A DNA stretch of 64,000 bases from positions 3,319,797 through 3,383,796 of the forward strand of contig NC_067204.1 of NCBI RefSeq assembly GCF_026262505.1, given 5' to 3'. Below, in pieces: positions 9,541 to 20,166 of this stretch. The first letter of the stretch is position 1; the number at the start of each line of letters is the position of its first letter. Position numbers and translations under genes: made by a program. The stretch is from Trichomonas vaginalis G3 (taxonomy: Eukaryota > Parabasalia > Trichomonadida > Trichomonadidae). A model generated the notes under the pieces. It was not told the origin of the DNA, made no database searches, and saw only the letters and a list, made by a program, of their open reading frames with translations.

Positions 9541-10866
9541 TTTGTTTTTTATCTTTATAATAAATTTCTTTCTCTATCATCTTTAAATTCGTGTAATATT
9601 TTATAAGTTCTTTTGATATATTTTTCAGTAATGTTAACATAAAATATCGAATAGAAATTAATCAAGATTCTCTCAAAAAGTAGAAACGGTAATCTGATTT
9701 TATTTCCAATTGGGCACTTGCGTTAGAAAGTAAACTCGGAAAAAACCTTTCATGTCGATAATATACTGATCTCATCAGAGTTAAGATGAGATGAAGTAAA
9801 ATTATGTCTTACTTGATATCGTGGAATTGTTATTCGAGTTTTAATTATGAAATTAGTAAAAAATATGTAGTGACATAATTTAGGCAGATAATGTAATGGG
9901 TGTATGAAATGAGGCTATTATTCAAATGGTAGCCTGATGGAAATTGGTAAATTGAATCGAATTGATTTTTTATGTTGATGCCACAATATGACCGTGGATA
10001 ACATCCATAAAAATGACCTGATTACTTTGTCTTTAAAACCCATATATAAATACACTATGAAATTTTGTGTAGTTATTGGAATTTTCGAATCATATTTGTA
10101 ATTGAATAACAAAATATCAATGAGGAATGAAAAATGATCGGGTTAAAGTACTGCATTACTCGTTTTATACTAATTTCAAGGTGTTCTTTCATGAAAAACT
10201 ACTAAAATATATCAAATATGGTGAAAATAAATATAAATTTGAAAATCAAAAGATACTTATATGTATTTAGTATTAAATTAAGATTTCTTGTGTATTTGAA
10301 ACATACTTTCCAGATTTAAATTTGTTTAAAACTTCAAAGAAAATTTCAAAATTTCAAAAATAATGTTGATTTTAATAATTTTACAATTTAAATTCTTATT
10401 TTCGAATTATTTTTGGAAAACTCGTAGTACTGAATTATATCAAACCATAGTCACTATTTCTGATTTCACATAAAATTAGCCTTTTGTACAATTTATCGAT
10501 CTTGATATTTTTTGTTTAATTATTTTTGATAGCCATAAAGATAGAATAATGAATGAAAATAGATTTTAATGCTATATTCCTGGCAATATATAATAATAAA
10601 GAATTTTTCGTTTAAATTGAACATTGCAGTAAATCTGTGCCATTGACCCAAACAAGACATAGTCAAAACCATTTAAATATATCATAGCATTACACCCCAA
10701 TTATTGAATGGCTCATATTCTCAAGTTGAAATTTCGAAAATTGCAATCTAGCAATTAGAACCAAATTATTAAGTGAAAGTTACAATACATAAGGAACATA
10801 TCTAGAATCTATTGATAAACAACTTTTTTTAGAGTACTAAGAAATAATCGTTTTCGATTCAAATTC
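9541..10866. other. Long AT-rich intergenic spacer
   Basis: I see no gene, tRNA or repeat that I can support. The longest open frame (64 residues, minus strand, from 10112) has no recognisable feature. Confidence 0.6.
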
Positions 10867-10887
10867 AGCGGTTTTGGCTTGACCTTT
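10867..10887 (+). promoter_or_regulatory. M3 plus M5 core promoter of the eS10 gene
   Basis: AGCGGTTT (10867-10874) fits the trichomonad M3 element, a Myb-recognition-like box. CCTTT (10883-10887) fits M5, which in T. vaginalis replaces the Inr at the start of transcription in some genes. The ATG is 8 bases after CCTTT. Both matches and their order are as described for M3/M5 promoters. Confidence 0.7.
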
Positions 10888-10894
10888 CATCAAG

Positions 10895-11320
10895 ATGTAC
10901 ATGCCAACAGCCATCCGCAGGAGAATTCTCCGCTATCTTTTCGAGAATGGTGTTCTCTGCGTTTCTGATATCCAGTCCGCCACACACGAAGAGCTCGACT
11001 GCCTTAACATCTACCCATATCAGATCGGCCGCGCCTTCGTAACAAAGGGCTTCTGCATCAAGACATACGCTTGGTCCCATGCTTACTACACACTTACAGA
11101 TAAGGGCATCGAGTACCTCCGCAACTACTTCGGCCTTCCAGCTAACGCTGCTCCAGCTACACTCCGCGAAGCCGAGGCTAAGGTTCTCGAAACACGCCGC
11201 GACCGCCCACAGGGCCGTGGCCCACGCCGCTTCGGCAATGGCCCACGTGGTGACCGCCCACAACGCGGTGGCTTCCGTGGCCCACGCCGTGAGCAAGCTG
11301 AACAACCACAGCAGGAGTAA
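10895..11320 (+). CDS. RPS10: 40S ribosomal protein S10 (eS10)
   Basis: This 141-residue small-subunit protein starts MYMPTAIRRRILRYLFENGV and continues with the winged-helix plectin/S10 domain, including LNIYPYQIGRAFVTKGFCIKTYAWSHAYYTLTDKGIEYLRNYFGLP. This is the standard eS10 core. It is followed by the usual Gly/Arg/Pro-rich tail (DRPQGRGPRRFGNGPRG), which contacts rRNA at the head of the 40S subunit. Codon use is the most biased in the window. Open frames on both strands across this gene are by-products of its GC-rich codons. Confidence 0.96.
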   Translation: MYMPTAIRRRILRYLFENGVLCVSDIQSATHEELDCLNIYPYQIGRAFVTKGFCIKTYAWSHAYYTLTDKGIEYLRNYFGLPANAAPATLREAEAKVLETRRDRPQGRGPRRFGNGPRGDRPQRGGFRGPRREQAEQPQQE

Positions 11321-11588
11321 GCTTACTTCTTTGAAAGAATTTTAATAAATATTTTCAAATGCAGATACCCTTCATAGATGGAGAGTATAAAATTTGAACA
11401 AAAAAAAAATTATTATTTTTCTGATTGTTTCATTGACTATCATAATTTTATTGCTTGAACCGCTCATACAACGTTCTTCATGCTTTGCGGTTTCATTTCA
11501 GATGCAATCTCAAATTAGCTTTAATTATTCATATATCAATTTATCTTTTACTCAAATTACCAAAATTTGAAAAAACATAATTAATTAT

Positions 11589-12107
11589 TTAACAACATAC
11601 ATCATGATCATTCATATTTCCGGTGCAAAATATACTCGTCCGGTCGAAGAATAATTTGTCAAAGTCAATTTGAGGAGCTAATTGTTCATTAGCCTTTATT
11701 ATTGGTTGTTGAGGCTGATGCACTACCGAGGACTTTGATTGATATGACGAATTTCTTGATTTTTTATTTTTTTTGACTCTGATAAGAGAGAGGTATCTAT
11801 TACGCGTATCGCTTCCTGAGCGTCCCTTAAGGAATCTTGCAATTGATTCCCATTTATTTCCTAATTCTTGATATTTTTGGAGAATTAACGCGTCTTCGTC
11901 TTTTGTCCAGTTCTTTTTAATAATTGTTGGCTTGAGATAGTTCTTGTACCTCTCTCTGCACTGTCGTGCAGATCGGGTTCCCATCTTACTAGCGATATCT
12001 TTCCAATTGACCACACCATTGGCTTCCTCCACAAGGTTTTTTAGTAGGAGATCTTCTGCCTGGGAAAATCTATGCCTTATGGAACTGCGGTCTCCATTGA
12101 TATCCAT
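11589..12107 (-). CDS. R2R3 Myb-like DNA-binding protein
   Basis: This 172-residue protein has two Myb repeats near the N-terminus. Repeat 1 covers about residues 12-60 (RFSQAEDLLLKNLVEE, then VNWKDIASKM, then SARQCRERYKNYLKP). Repeat 2 covers about 64-110 (NWTKDEDALILQKYQELG, then KWESIARFLKGRSG, then TRNRYLSLI). The QCRERY recognition-helix core is that of sequence-specific Myb factors. The first Trp of repeat 1 is replaced by Phe, a common substitution. A basic patch (RVKKNKKSR) after repeat 2 could be a nuclear signal. The rest is polar. Trichomonads have a very large family of such short proteins, some controlling iron-responsive or cell-cycle genes; the targets of this one are unknown. 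Confidence 0.9.
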   Translation of the reverse strand: MDINGDRSSIRHRFSQAEDLLLKNLVEEANGVVNWKDIASKMGTRSARQCRERYKNYLKPTIIKKNWTKDEDALILQKYQELGNKWESIARFLKGRSGSDTRNRYLSLIRVKKNKKSRNSSYQSKSSVVHQPQQPIIKANEQLAPQIDFDKLFFDRTSIFCTGNMNDHDVCC

Positions 12108-12726
12108 TCAGAATATAAATAATTTTATTCCAATTTTGGATTCAATAAGAAATCTCAATATTTGAATGTACTGACAAAAATACACCTATCAGGATTGGTT
12201 TATTATGAATCTATGCACAATTATAAATCATATTTACAAGAAGTAAAGTTAAAGAACTCCAGAAATTTTTCAATATTTTTCAAATTTGATATTGAATTTC
12301 TGATAACTCAAAAAATAAAACTCTTAAACACACTACAGTATTTTTTATCATACAATGAAGAACAGTTTATAAGGTAATATAATCGTCTTGTACTTTTCAT
12401 AGAAAAGGCGTTCGGCGATTCAATTTCTACTTCAAATAATTGTGTAACTTTGAAAATTAATTTTATCTTTAATACTCTCGTGTCTCATCATAAAATGTAC
12501 ATAAATGATTCTTTCGAGCATTATAGTTTTGAATTGAGGAGAATGAATTGAGACATTCAATGAAATTTTATAATAACGTGTTTACTAAAAATTAGATTAT
12601 TGAACACTATCAAATTTACAATAAAAAACAAAATATTCCTTCACATGTGTATGTTCTAATAAGTATTTTGCATTTCCAATTATTGAAATAATTTTTATTT
12701 CAACGATTGACGGCCCCATTCAATTC

Positions 12727-13767
12727 TTAAGGGTGCACACGAGAGGATCATGTAAACTTCAGAATTTAGAACCTTATTTTTAGGCATTATCTTGGCTACC
12801 TATTTAGGCTCGAAAAGCAAAAAATATCAAAAAATACAACTTGACTCCATTATGACCCTTTCATGGAGGTAGTTTTTATCCGCTAGTATTTTCCCTTTGA
12901 ATCTCTTTACAATTCGAAATCAAATTCAAATCTTAGTAGAAGAAAGGAAGAATCGACTTACTACGGTTGTAATACGAATAGATACATATATTTAATTATT
13001 TTTATTTACATAATAATTGTTTGAAGCTCATCTTCCATCAAATTTTTAAATAAAAACATTAAAATGTTGAAAATGTTCATATATTTTAATAGGGTTTTGG
13101 CACTTTATTGAGGAATTACTACATAATAGTCGAACTGAACTTGATATTTTGAAATTTAAATATTTATCAAAATTAAAATTTAACTTGAAATTTATAATTA
13201 TTTAGTCATATTTTGCATAATTCTAAGTAATTTTGTAAAAAATCAAGAAAAAAAATTTTAACGTGCTTTATTTTTCTTTTTTATAATAATACATATTATT
13301 ATATAATTCACATATTCATAATGTTTTCACCCTTTCAAAATATAATCCTCCTCCTCTCAAATAAACGTACATACGGGTGGCCTCTTTTTTCAAAAATTAA
13401 ATTTGAAATTTGGGCTCAAATATTAGAGATTTTTTCAACCTTCAACGATATATGTTGTCTATATCAGACCTCCTTTCTTTTTGATACTTAACATTGTTCC
13501 TAAATCTTAGCCGTTAAGGCTGTTCTGAAAATATTTTTTTTTCGAAAAAATTCGAAAAAAATTCTTAAAATTCAAAAATCCCTTAATTCCTGAGGATTTT
13601 GGAAAAAAGTTTTTACATGAACATGTGTATATTATATGAAGTATATTGATAAGGTAAAAATCAAATTTTATTGCATATTCATCGAGAAAATAAACTAACG
13701 AATCCCTCAAAATTGAGAGGGTAATCCTCCTCCTCTCAAATAAACGTACATACGGGTGCACCCTTAA
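12727..13767. mobile_element. Possible non-autonomous TTAA-flanked element
   Basis: TTAA-GGGTGCAC (12727-12738) is mirrored by GTGCACCC-TTAA (13756-13767). This gives a 1,033-bp unit with 8-bp inverted ends flanked by TTAA. TTAA duplications are made by Kolobok and piggyBac transposases, and Kolobok is reported from trichomonads. The unit encodes nothing. The inverted match is short and could be chance. Confidence 0.3.
13343..13758. repeat. 37-bp direct repeat pair
   Basis: A 37-bp sequence starting TAATCCTCCTCCTCTC and ending ACATACGGGTG occurs at 13343-13379 and again at 13722-13758. The second copy lies at the right edge of the candidate TTAA element. The intervening 342 bases encode nothing recognisable. 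Confidence 0.8.
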
Positions 13768-15381
13768 ATTTCCGAACTCTCTCCCCGTTACGTAAGTATA
13801 TCAAAAACTTCTCTCAAATATAATATTGTCTGTCTTATGATTCACTAGTTATTAGTGAAAAAACTTACTTATTTTCTTTTTATTCTCAAAATTTATGAAT
13901 GATCATCTGTGCAACTAAACATTGATGGATCATTAGATGAAATAAATTATTTTCTACTAAGCTAGAATATATATCACGTATCTTCTTTTAAAGATCACTA
14001 ATATAATTGTCTAATTGTACATGAATTTTGGAAAATATAGTACAGTGTATACAAATAAAGCAGTAATCATGCAGTATTATTGATTGATATCCTGATGATC
14101 TAATAATTAAGATAATTGAAATCTCATTTAGTCCCAAATATTATAAAATATAAAAATTCAAACTATTGTTAAAAAACGTAAATATAAATTATGTTAGTCA
14201 TAATTATATCGTATTTCTTGCTTAATTACGAAATTTCAATTATAAATAATTTTTAAAGGAAATAAAATAAAAATAAGTAGTAGATTTACAATAAGAAACC
14301 AATATAGATTATAATCGATTCATTTGAAAATTGTTTCTAATCAATTTTGATATTTATTATGATAAATATCAATTAAAATCAAAACTTATAGTGTATAAAC
14401 AATCAAAAACCTATCCTTCAAAATGCGAATCTTTTTATGCTTATTTTTATTCTAGTTTAGCACACAAAATCAGAGTTTTCATATTGAATAAATTATTTTT
14501 TCAATGTATAAAAACTATTCCATTCAATATTTGATACAACATTCAAATTTTTACATGGGGTTTCTGCCAAGAAAGGTAATATTCATTAATCAATTATATT
14601 TATGCATATTCATTTAATTGAATTTTCATAAAACATGATTGTACTATTAAATATTTTTCATAATCAACTAATATATTTCTCATAAATTTCAGAATCGATC
14701 ATATAAAAATCAGTCGGGCCATCATCTTTAAATTCAATATTTCTTAAATAAGAAATCTTTATTTGATTATTTGGAAAATAATATTAATCATCATATTTAA
14801 ACGATATTTATTCGTGCCGCTATCAATCGTTTCACTCAAAATTTGTGATTGGTTTCAGTCAATTGAGACGATAACCGTATTTTAATTACTCAAAATATAA
14901 ACTCCACAAAATCCGTAACGTTTCACTCCAATATTACATCATTCTTTCAAGGATTTTTCTTCTATTTTTCGAACCGCTATTTGTGAATAGATTTTACATA
15001 TTTCAATGTATCTGACAGTACATAAAACTTTCATTTACTTTTGAATAATTTATCATTTTTAATGACTAAAAAATATAGTTTAATATAATATCATATTAAA
15101 TTTGCAGATTCACCAAATAATCAAAAGTCGATCTCTTCAAAAAGTAAACGATAATATTTTATCTTAATCCATCTTCACCCGTGAGATCCTAAATTTCTCC
15201 AAATATCATTCCTTTATCCAATTTTCACTTTTTAATTTTTATCCTAAATTTCAGATGAGATCAATAAAATTGAAACTTCATTTTTAACTTTACTTCAGTT
15301 TCGCCTTACGATTTTATTATGTTACTTGATTACATATATTCATTGAGTAAAAAGAAGCAGTTATCGTTATTCTTTTTCCAT

Positions 15382-15452
15382 CATGTAAACCTCGATGTTA
15401 CTTTTGCGGCCGAGCGGAGCGAGGCCGCAAAAGTGACATCGAGGGTTACATG
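15382..15452. repeat. GC-rich 30-bp-stem hairpin
   Basis: The arm at 15382-15411 (ending CTTTTGCGGCC) pairs with 15423-15452 (starting GGCCGCAAAAG) with two mismatches in 30. They enclose an 11-base loop, GAGCGGAGCGA. It stands out in composition from the very AT-rich surroundings and encodes nothing. Confidence 0.85.
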
Positions 15453-16044
15453 GATGGGTTCTATATATATACAGCTTGACCGGTAGAAAAGCGGATCGAT
15501 TTTTATCAATAATTGGACATTCTATTTTTAATAAAATAAACATATATTTATATGGGAAATTAGGGAGATCTGAAACTCAAAAATTATTTTTGAATTTTAA
15601 TATGATGAATGTAATTGTGATAATATGGACATTACAAATAAAATATTAATTCGGAACAACGATGAGATGTGATAAATTTGATTCTCTCAAAAATCGATTT
15701 TGGAGTTTTAATATTAATTTGCATCTTGAATGCATATAGGATATATAATAATTTTAAAACATCAAAAAGTGACAATTTGCGGTTAGAAAAAGTCATCAAA
15801 ACACTTTTTAATGATTTGATTTAACATATGCATAGACCATCTCTTTGATATTTAACTTCAATTTCCCGAAATGATGTTGCATGCTAAGTAGTGTCAATGT
15901 GTAAACCTCTCAATTTTATCGTCGGGGAAGCAACACAATTCCCTCAAAAATATTGAAAAAATATAGAAAATAAAATGAATTAAGATGTACTTAAAATGAG
16001 AAATAGATTATGACATTAGATTTTAGAAAAAACAGACTTTTGAT

Positions 16045-16059
16045 ATAACTTTTGAGAAT
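16045..16059. repeat. Left 15-bp target-site duplication of the IS481-like element
   Basis: ATAACTTTTGAGAAT directly precedes the terminal TGTTATAGACCG and is repeated exactly at 19111-19125, directly after the other end. Confidence 0.85.
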
Positions 16060-17174
16060 TGTTATAGACCGAAAATAGATTTTTTCGGTTTTCTCTTCAA
16101 ATAATTGAAAGAATGATACTATTATAGGTTTATTATATTATATAGCATATAATCGTGCTATAGCCGAAAATTATAAGTTTTGAGAAGATTGAATATAACA
16201 CAAATAAATTTGAATGTAAGTTAAATTGCTTGTTGTTTTTAATATCTATTTAATGAGAAATCCAATATTGCAAAATTCAAATTGAATGATTGAAAGAACA
16301 GAAAACGTCATTCTTTTCAATTTCGAATATGTTTCATTGTATTTATAATTATATGGCAAATAAGATATTTAAACTTGATTTTTGAAGGAAAATTCACAAA
16401 ATTGAATAAATTCAAATAATTTTTATTCAAAAATAAACTAGTTATTTGAGTTTAATACTAATTATCTATTCAAACTACAAAGTTTGTAATTTAAAATATT
16501 TTGTGAGATCAGATTGAATTAATTCAAGGTTCTTTTCAATTAATATTAATGACCATATTACGCATTTTCGAACATTCTAAACCAAATATATAAAAATGGG
16601 AGACGAATGTTAAATTTTCTAGACATAAAGAAGTTGTTTACCGAGTTTTAGCTCTTATCTCTAACAAAAAATTAATTTTTAAAAAAAAGACCGAATACGT
16701 TTCACAGCGAGAAAAAAATAAAAGGCAAGATAGAATTTTCTAGACATAAAGAAGTTGTCTACCAAGTGTCAGCTGTTACTTCTTCTCAATACTGATATAA
16801 AATAAAAATCTTTATTATTTATTTAACCTTTATTGTTTCATTAAACTTCATTTATTTTATATTATAGTTTTATTCTTTTAGCTACTTGTAAAATAATCTA
16901 ATTTTATATCATCATTTTACCGGATTATTCTTCAGTACATCGATTGTGTATCTAAAATAATATCATTATCCTTATTCTGTTTTTTCCAAAATTCTTTTAA
17001 ATATCTTTTTTGGTTAGATTACTTTATCCTTTTTACTTTTATTTTTTAATTTCAAAAAAAATTTGGTGATTGTTCTATTCTGTTACAATGTGCATTATCA
17101 TATTCTAATGAATTATTCATTACATACATTTAAAAAAACTTGTTAAAAATGAAATTAAAAAATTATGTTTATTA

Positions 17175-18149
17175 TTACGCTGTGAATGTGTCAACAGCGG
17201 TCATGCCTGTATCTGTATCCCATATTTGCCACAACCTTTCTGTATCTGCATTTGTGTATTTCGGTTTCAGCTGATACATTTGATTTGGCGTGTAATTTGT
17301 TCCAGTTAATGGATTAATTGGGAGATCTTCATGCGGTGTGTTATTATTGTACTCCCAAATAAAGGCAGGAATAGCCTGAATGCTTTGGCAGCGCTCCAAT
17401 TTCGGCCAGAATCTCTCAATCTTCCCATTTTGGTAGGGAGAATGAGAGTCTGTATGCCGCCATTGGACGCCCCAAAGATCAAGTAGATCTTGAAAGGCGC
17501 CCCTATTTTCTGAACCGTTGTCGGTCCAGAAACAATAAAGGGCGCCAAATTCAATGAAGGCGGAAGCCGCAACGTTCGCTGTCGTCGCTGCCAGCATATC
17601 TGGTATTTGTATACACGCTAGGACTTTGCGGCTAAAATCGTCGATTATGCCATAAATATACTGGCCACGAACACCCCTAAAATAATGAACATCTGCGTGC
17701 CAGATAAGATTGGGTGAAAGCGCCCAATATCTTACTGCTGTTTCTGGCCCGGCATGCTCTAATCGCGTCTTGGTGAAATGATTTTCTTTGAAGTATCTGC
17801 GTACTTCTCTATAAGATACATCAATTTGTTGTAATTTCAAACGTTTCCATTGTTTTGTTTGACCACAGGGAAAGGCCCAGTGGTCATGTATCACAGCAAG
17901 AGCTTTGATTTGGTCGTAGGGATTGACCCTACGACCTTTCTTGCCTTTAGGCAATGGGATATTCTGTAAGCTAAATTGATTTTGTAAAAAAGATTTTGAA
18001 ACATCTAAATATTTGAAATCATTTGATTGAAGGGTTGGGGCGATGGGAACATGGGTGCAAGCTTCTTCCCATGTCATTTTACCTTCTTCAATCTGATTGG
18101 AAATACCAATTAGGTAAATTCGATCGACATACCCTTTGTAAGGATTCAT
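17175..18149 (-). CDS. DDE transposase with rve integrase core (IS481-like)
   Basis: This 324-residue protein, MNPYKGYVDR to DTFTA, starts at the first in-frame ATG. The N-terminal third is helix-turn-helix-like (MTWEEACTHVPIAPTLQSNDFKYLDVSKSF and the basic KGKKGRRVNPYDQIKA). The integrase core follows. The first Asp is in LIWHADVHYFRG, followed by IYGIIDDFSRKVLAC. The second is in FWTDNGSENRG. The Glu is in SPYQNGKIERFWPKLER. This D-D-35-E arrangement with DNGSE and QNGKIERF is that of IS481/IS3 and retroviral-type integrases. The C-terminal motif NNNTPHEDLPINPLTGTNYTPNQMY is typical of transposases of this group. It would cut and join the element's TGT ends. It sits alone between the two inverted repeats. 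Confidence 0.88.
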   Translation of the reverse strand: MNPYKGYVDRIYLIGISNQIEEGKMTWEEACTHVPIAPTLQSNDFKYLDVSKSFLQNQFSLQNIPLPKGKKGRRVNPYDQIKALAVIHDHWAFPCGQTKQWKRLKLQQIDVSYREVRRYFKENHFTKTRLEHAGPETAVRYWALSPNLIWHADVHYFRGVRGQYIYGIIDDFSRKVLACIQIPDMLAATTANVAASAFIEFGALYCFWTDNGSENRGAFQDLLDLWGVQWRHTDSHSPYQNGKIERFWPKLERCQSIQAIPAFIWEYNNNTPHEDLPINPLTGTNYTPNQMYQLKPKYTNADTERLWQIWDTDTGMTAVDTFTA

Positions 18150-18328
18150 TCTAATGAAGTACGTTAACAATCAAAATATTCTATAAGTGTCTAGTATGGA
18201 ATTCAAAAGAATAAAGAAAATGGTAACGTAAATAAATGTATTATGAAATAATTTATAATTAAAATGAAAAAAAGAAAAAATAATAAGTAAAGTGACTGGA
18301 AATGAAAATGAAAATCAGTGTACAGTTT

Positions 18329-18570
18329 TATTTTTTTCTCGCTGTGAAACGTATTCGGTCATTTTTTTAAAAATTAATTTTTTGTTAGAGATAAGAGCTA
18401 AAACTCGGTAAACAACTTCTTTATGTCTAGAAAATTCTATCTTGCCTTTTATTTTTTTCTCGCTGTGAAACGTATTCGGTCTTTTTTTTAAAAATTAATT
18501 TTTTGTTAGAGATAAGAGCTAAAACTCGGTAAACAACTTCTTTATGTCTAGAAAATTTAACATTCGTCTC
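18329..18570. repeat. 121-bp subterminal tandem repeat in the transposon arm
   Basis: Two consecutive copies with a 121-base period begin around TTTTTTTCTCGCTGTGAAAC and end around TTATGTCTAGAAAATT. The left arm shows the same 121-base period (AGACATAAAGAAGTTGT at 16621 and 16742), with its second copy incomplete. Repeated subterminal blocks of this kind often serve as transposase binding sites; that role is inferred. Confidence 0.8.
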
Positions 18571-19110
18571 CCATTTTTATATATTTGGTTTAGAATGTTC
18601 GAAAATGCGTAATATGGTCATTAATATTAATTGAAAAGAACCTTGAATTAATTCAATCTGATCTCACAAAATATTTTAAATTACAAACTTTGTAGTTTGA
18701 ATAGATAATTAGTATTAAACTCAAATAACTAGTTTATTTTTGAATAAAAATTATTTGAATTTATTCAATTTTGTGAATTTTCCTTCAAAAATCAAGTTTA
18801 AATATCTTATTTGCCATATAATTATAAATACAATGAAACATATTCGAAATTGAAAAGAATGACGTTTTCTGTTCTTTCAATCATTCAATTTGAATTTTGC
18901 AATATTGGATTTCTCATTAAATAGATATTAAAAACAACAAGCAATTTAACTTACATTCAAATTTATTTGTGTTATATTCAATCTTCTCAAAACTTATAAT
19001 TTTCGGCTATAGCACGATTATATGCTATATAATATAATAAACCTATAATAGTATCATTCTTTCAATTATTTGAAGAGAAAACCAAAAAAATCTATTTTCG
19101 GTCTATAACA

Positions 19111-19125
19111 ATAACTTTTGAGAAT
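19111..19125. repeat. Right 15-bp target-site duplication of the IS481-like element
   Basis: This is an exact copy of 16045-16059, directly abutting the right terminal TATAACA. Confidence 0.85.
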
Positions 19126-19199
19126 CTCATATAAAAAAAAGCATTTAAAAATAAATTTAAATTTCTTATTTATTTTACTATTGTAAATATATTCTGAGA

Positions 19200-20166
19200 T
19201 TTTTAGAAAAAAACACTTTTCATAAGTATTCAATATTTGAGAATACGCTCCAAAAAAGAATAGATTCTTTTATATTCGCTTATATAAAAGGAGACTCTCT
19301 ATCAGATGCGAATGCCTGAATTCAGCACCTCTGATAGAGAGTTTCCTCTTATATAAGCAAATCTTTTTCATTCGTTTTTGTTAATATAAAAACATCAAAA
19401 TCTACCAATATGAGAAATTAAACCCTGCGAGGCACCAGTCTAGAACTGGCGCTTCGCAGGGTTTAATTTCTCTTGACAAATGACAAAACTTGTTCGCAAT
19501 TGTGAACCATTGCGAGCAAGTTTGCCAGATATCTGGAAGGAATTGCTCCTTATGATATATGCATTGTAACTGTATATATCATAAAGAGCAATTCCTTCAA
19601 TTAAACGCAAAAACTTTGGTGCAATCGTTGCTGATTGCACCAAAGTTTTCGAACTTTCCCGAGGGAATTGGAGGGTGAGAGATACATAGTCTATCTATGT
19701 ACCTCCCACCCTCCAAATCCCACTCTAAATGGGAGAAACTTTGTTCGCATGTTATCTTATTCAAACAAAGTTTCTCCCATTTAGAGAAGGAATAGGAGCC
19801 TACCAGGCACTGATATATAATCAGTGCTTTGTAGGCTCCTATTCCTAATAAAAATTTGAAAACTTTGGAGCATTTGATTATTGTATTTTGTCAAGAGAAA
19901 TTCAACCCTGCGAAGTGCCAGTTCTAGACTGGTGCCTCGCAGGGTTTAATTTCTCATATTGGTAGATTTTGATGTTTTTATATTAACAAAAACGAATGAA
20001 AAAGATTTGCTTATATAAGAGGAAACTCTCTATCAGAGGTGCTGAATTCAGGCATTCGCATCTGATAGAGAGTCTCCTTTTATATAAGCGAATATAAAAG
20101 AATCTATTCTTTTTTGGAGCGTATTTTCAAATATTGAATACTTATGAAAAGTGTTTTTCCTAAAAA
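19200..20166. repeat. Hairpin-chain foldback unit
   Basis: A 967-bp structure has outer inverted arms (about 19200-19472 and 19895-20166). Each arm itself holds two strong palindromes: a 29-base stem (19278-19306/19330-19358, mirrored at 20009-20037/20060-20088) and a 19-base stem (19412-19430/19454-19472, mirrored at 19895-19913/19937-19955). The centre is a nearly unbroken series of further hairpins. Their stems are 19486-19500/19509-19523, 19537-19548/19586-19597, 19610-19626/19633-19649, about 19662-19689/19694-19720, 19723-19745/19764-19786 and 19788-19803/19831-19846. No protein is encoded and no target duplication is evident. The shape is that of a foldback or non-autonomous DNA element. 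It could instead be a structured RNA locus, for which I see no direct support. Confidence 0.85.

Larger units (their letters stand above)
12108..15381. other. Gene-free AT-rich region
   Basis: I see no supportable host gene on either strand. Small open frames (for example 71 residues from 12162 and 67 from 14331) are Ile/Lys/Phe-rich by base composition only. A possible TTAA-flanked element is listed separately. Confidence 0.6.
16060..19110. mobile_element. IS481-like DNA transposon with long terminal inverted repeats
   Basis: This 3,051-bp element has terminal inverted repeats of about 715 bp (16060 to about 16775, and about 18395 to 19110). They begin TGTTATAGACCGAAAATAG and differ by very few bases, so the insertion is young. 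It is flanked by an exact 15-bp target duplication. One gene on the minus strand encodes a DDE (rve) transposase. TGT ends, target duplications of variable length up to 15 bp and a single rve-type transposase match bacterial IS481. Eukaryotic relatives (IS481EU in repeat databases) are known from trichomonads. Ginger-type elements are the alternative. The long inverted repeats are far larger than in bacterial IS481. It has every part needed for activity as far as the sequence shows. Confidence 0.85.

Noticed and set aside
10865-11305. Minus-strand frame opposite eS10
   Set aside because: Ala/Trp/Cys-rich translation produced by the biased codons of eS10; no motif.
18150-18170. Seven-residue extension of the transposase frame
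   Set aside because: It starts with TTG; the ATG at 18149 is the first usable start.
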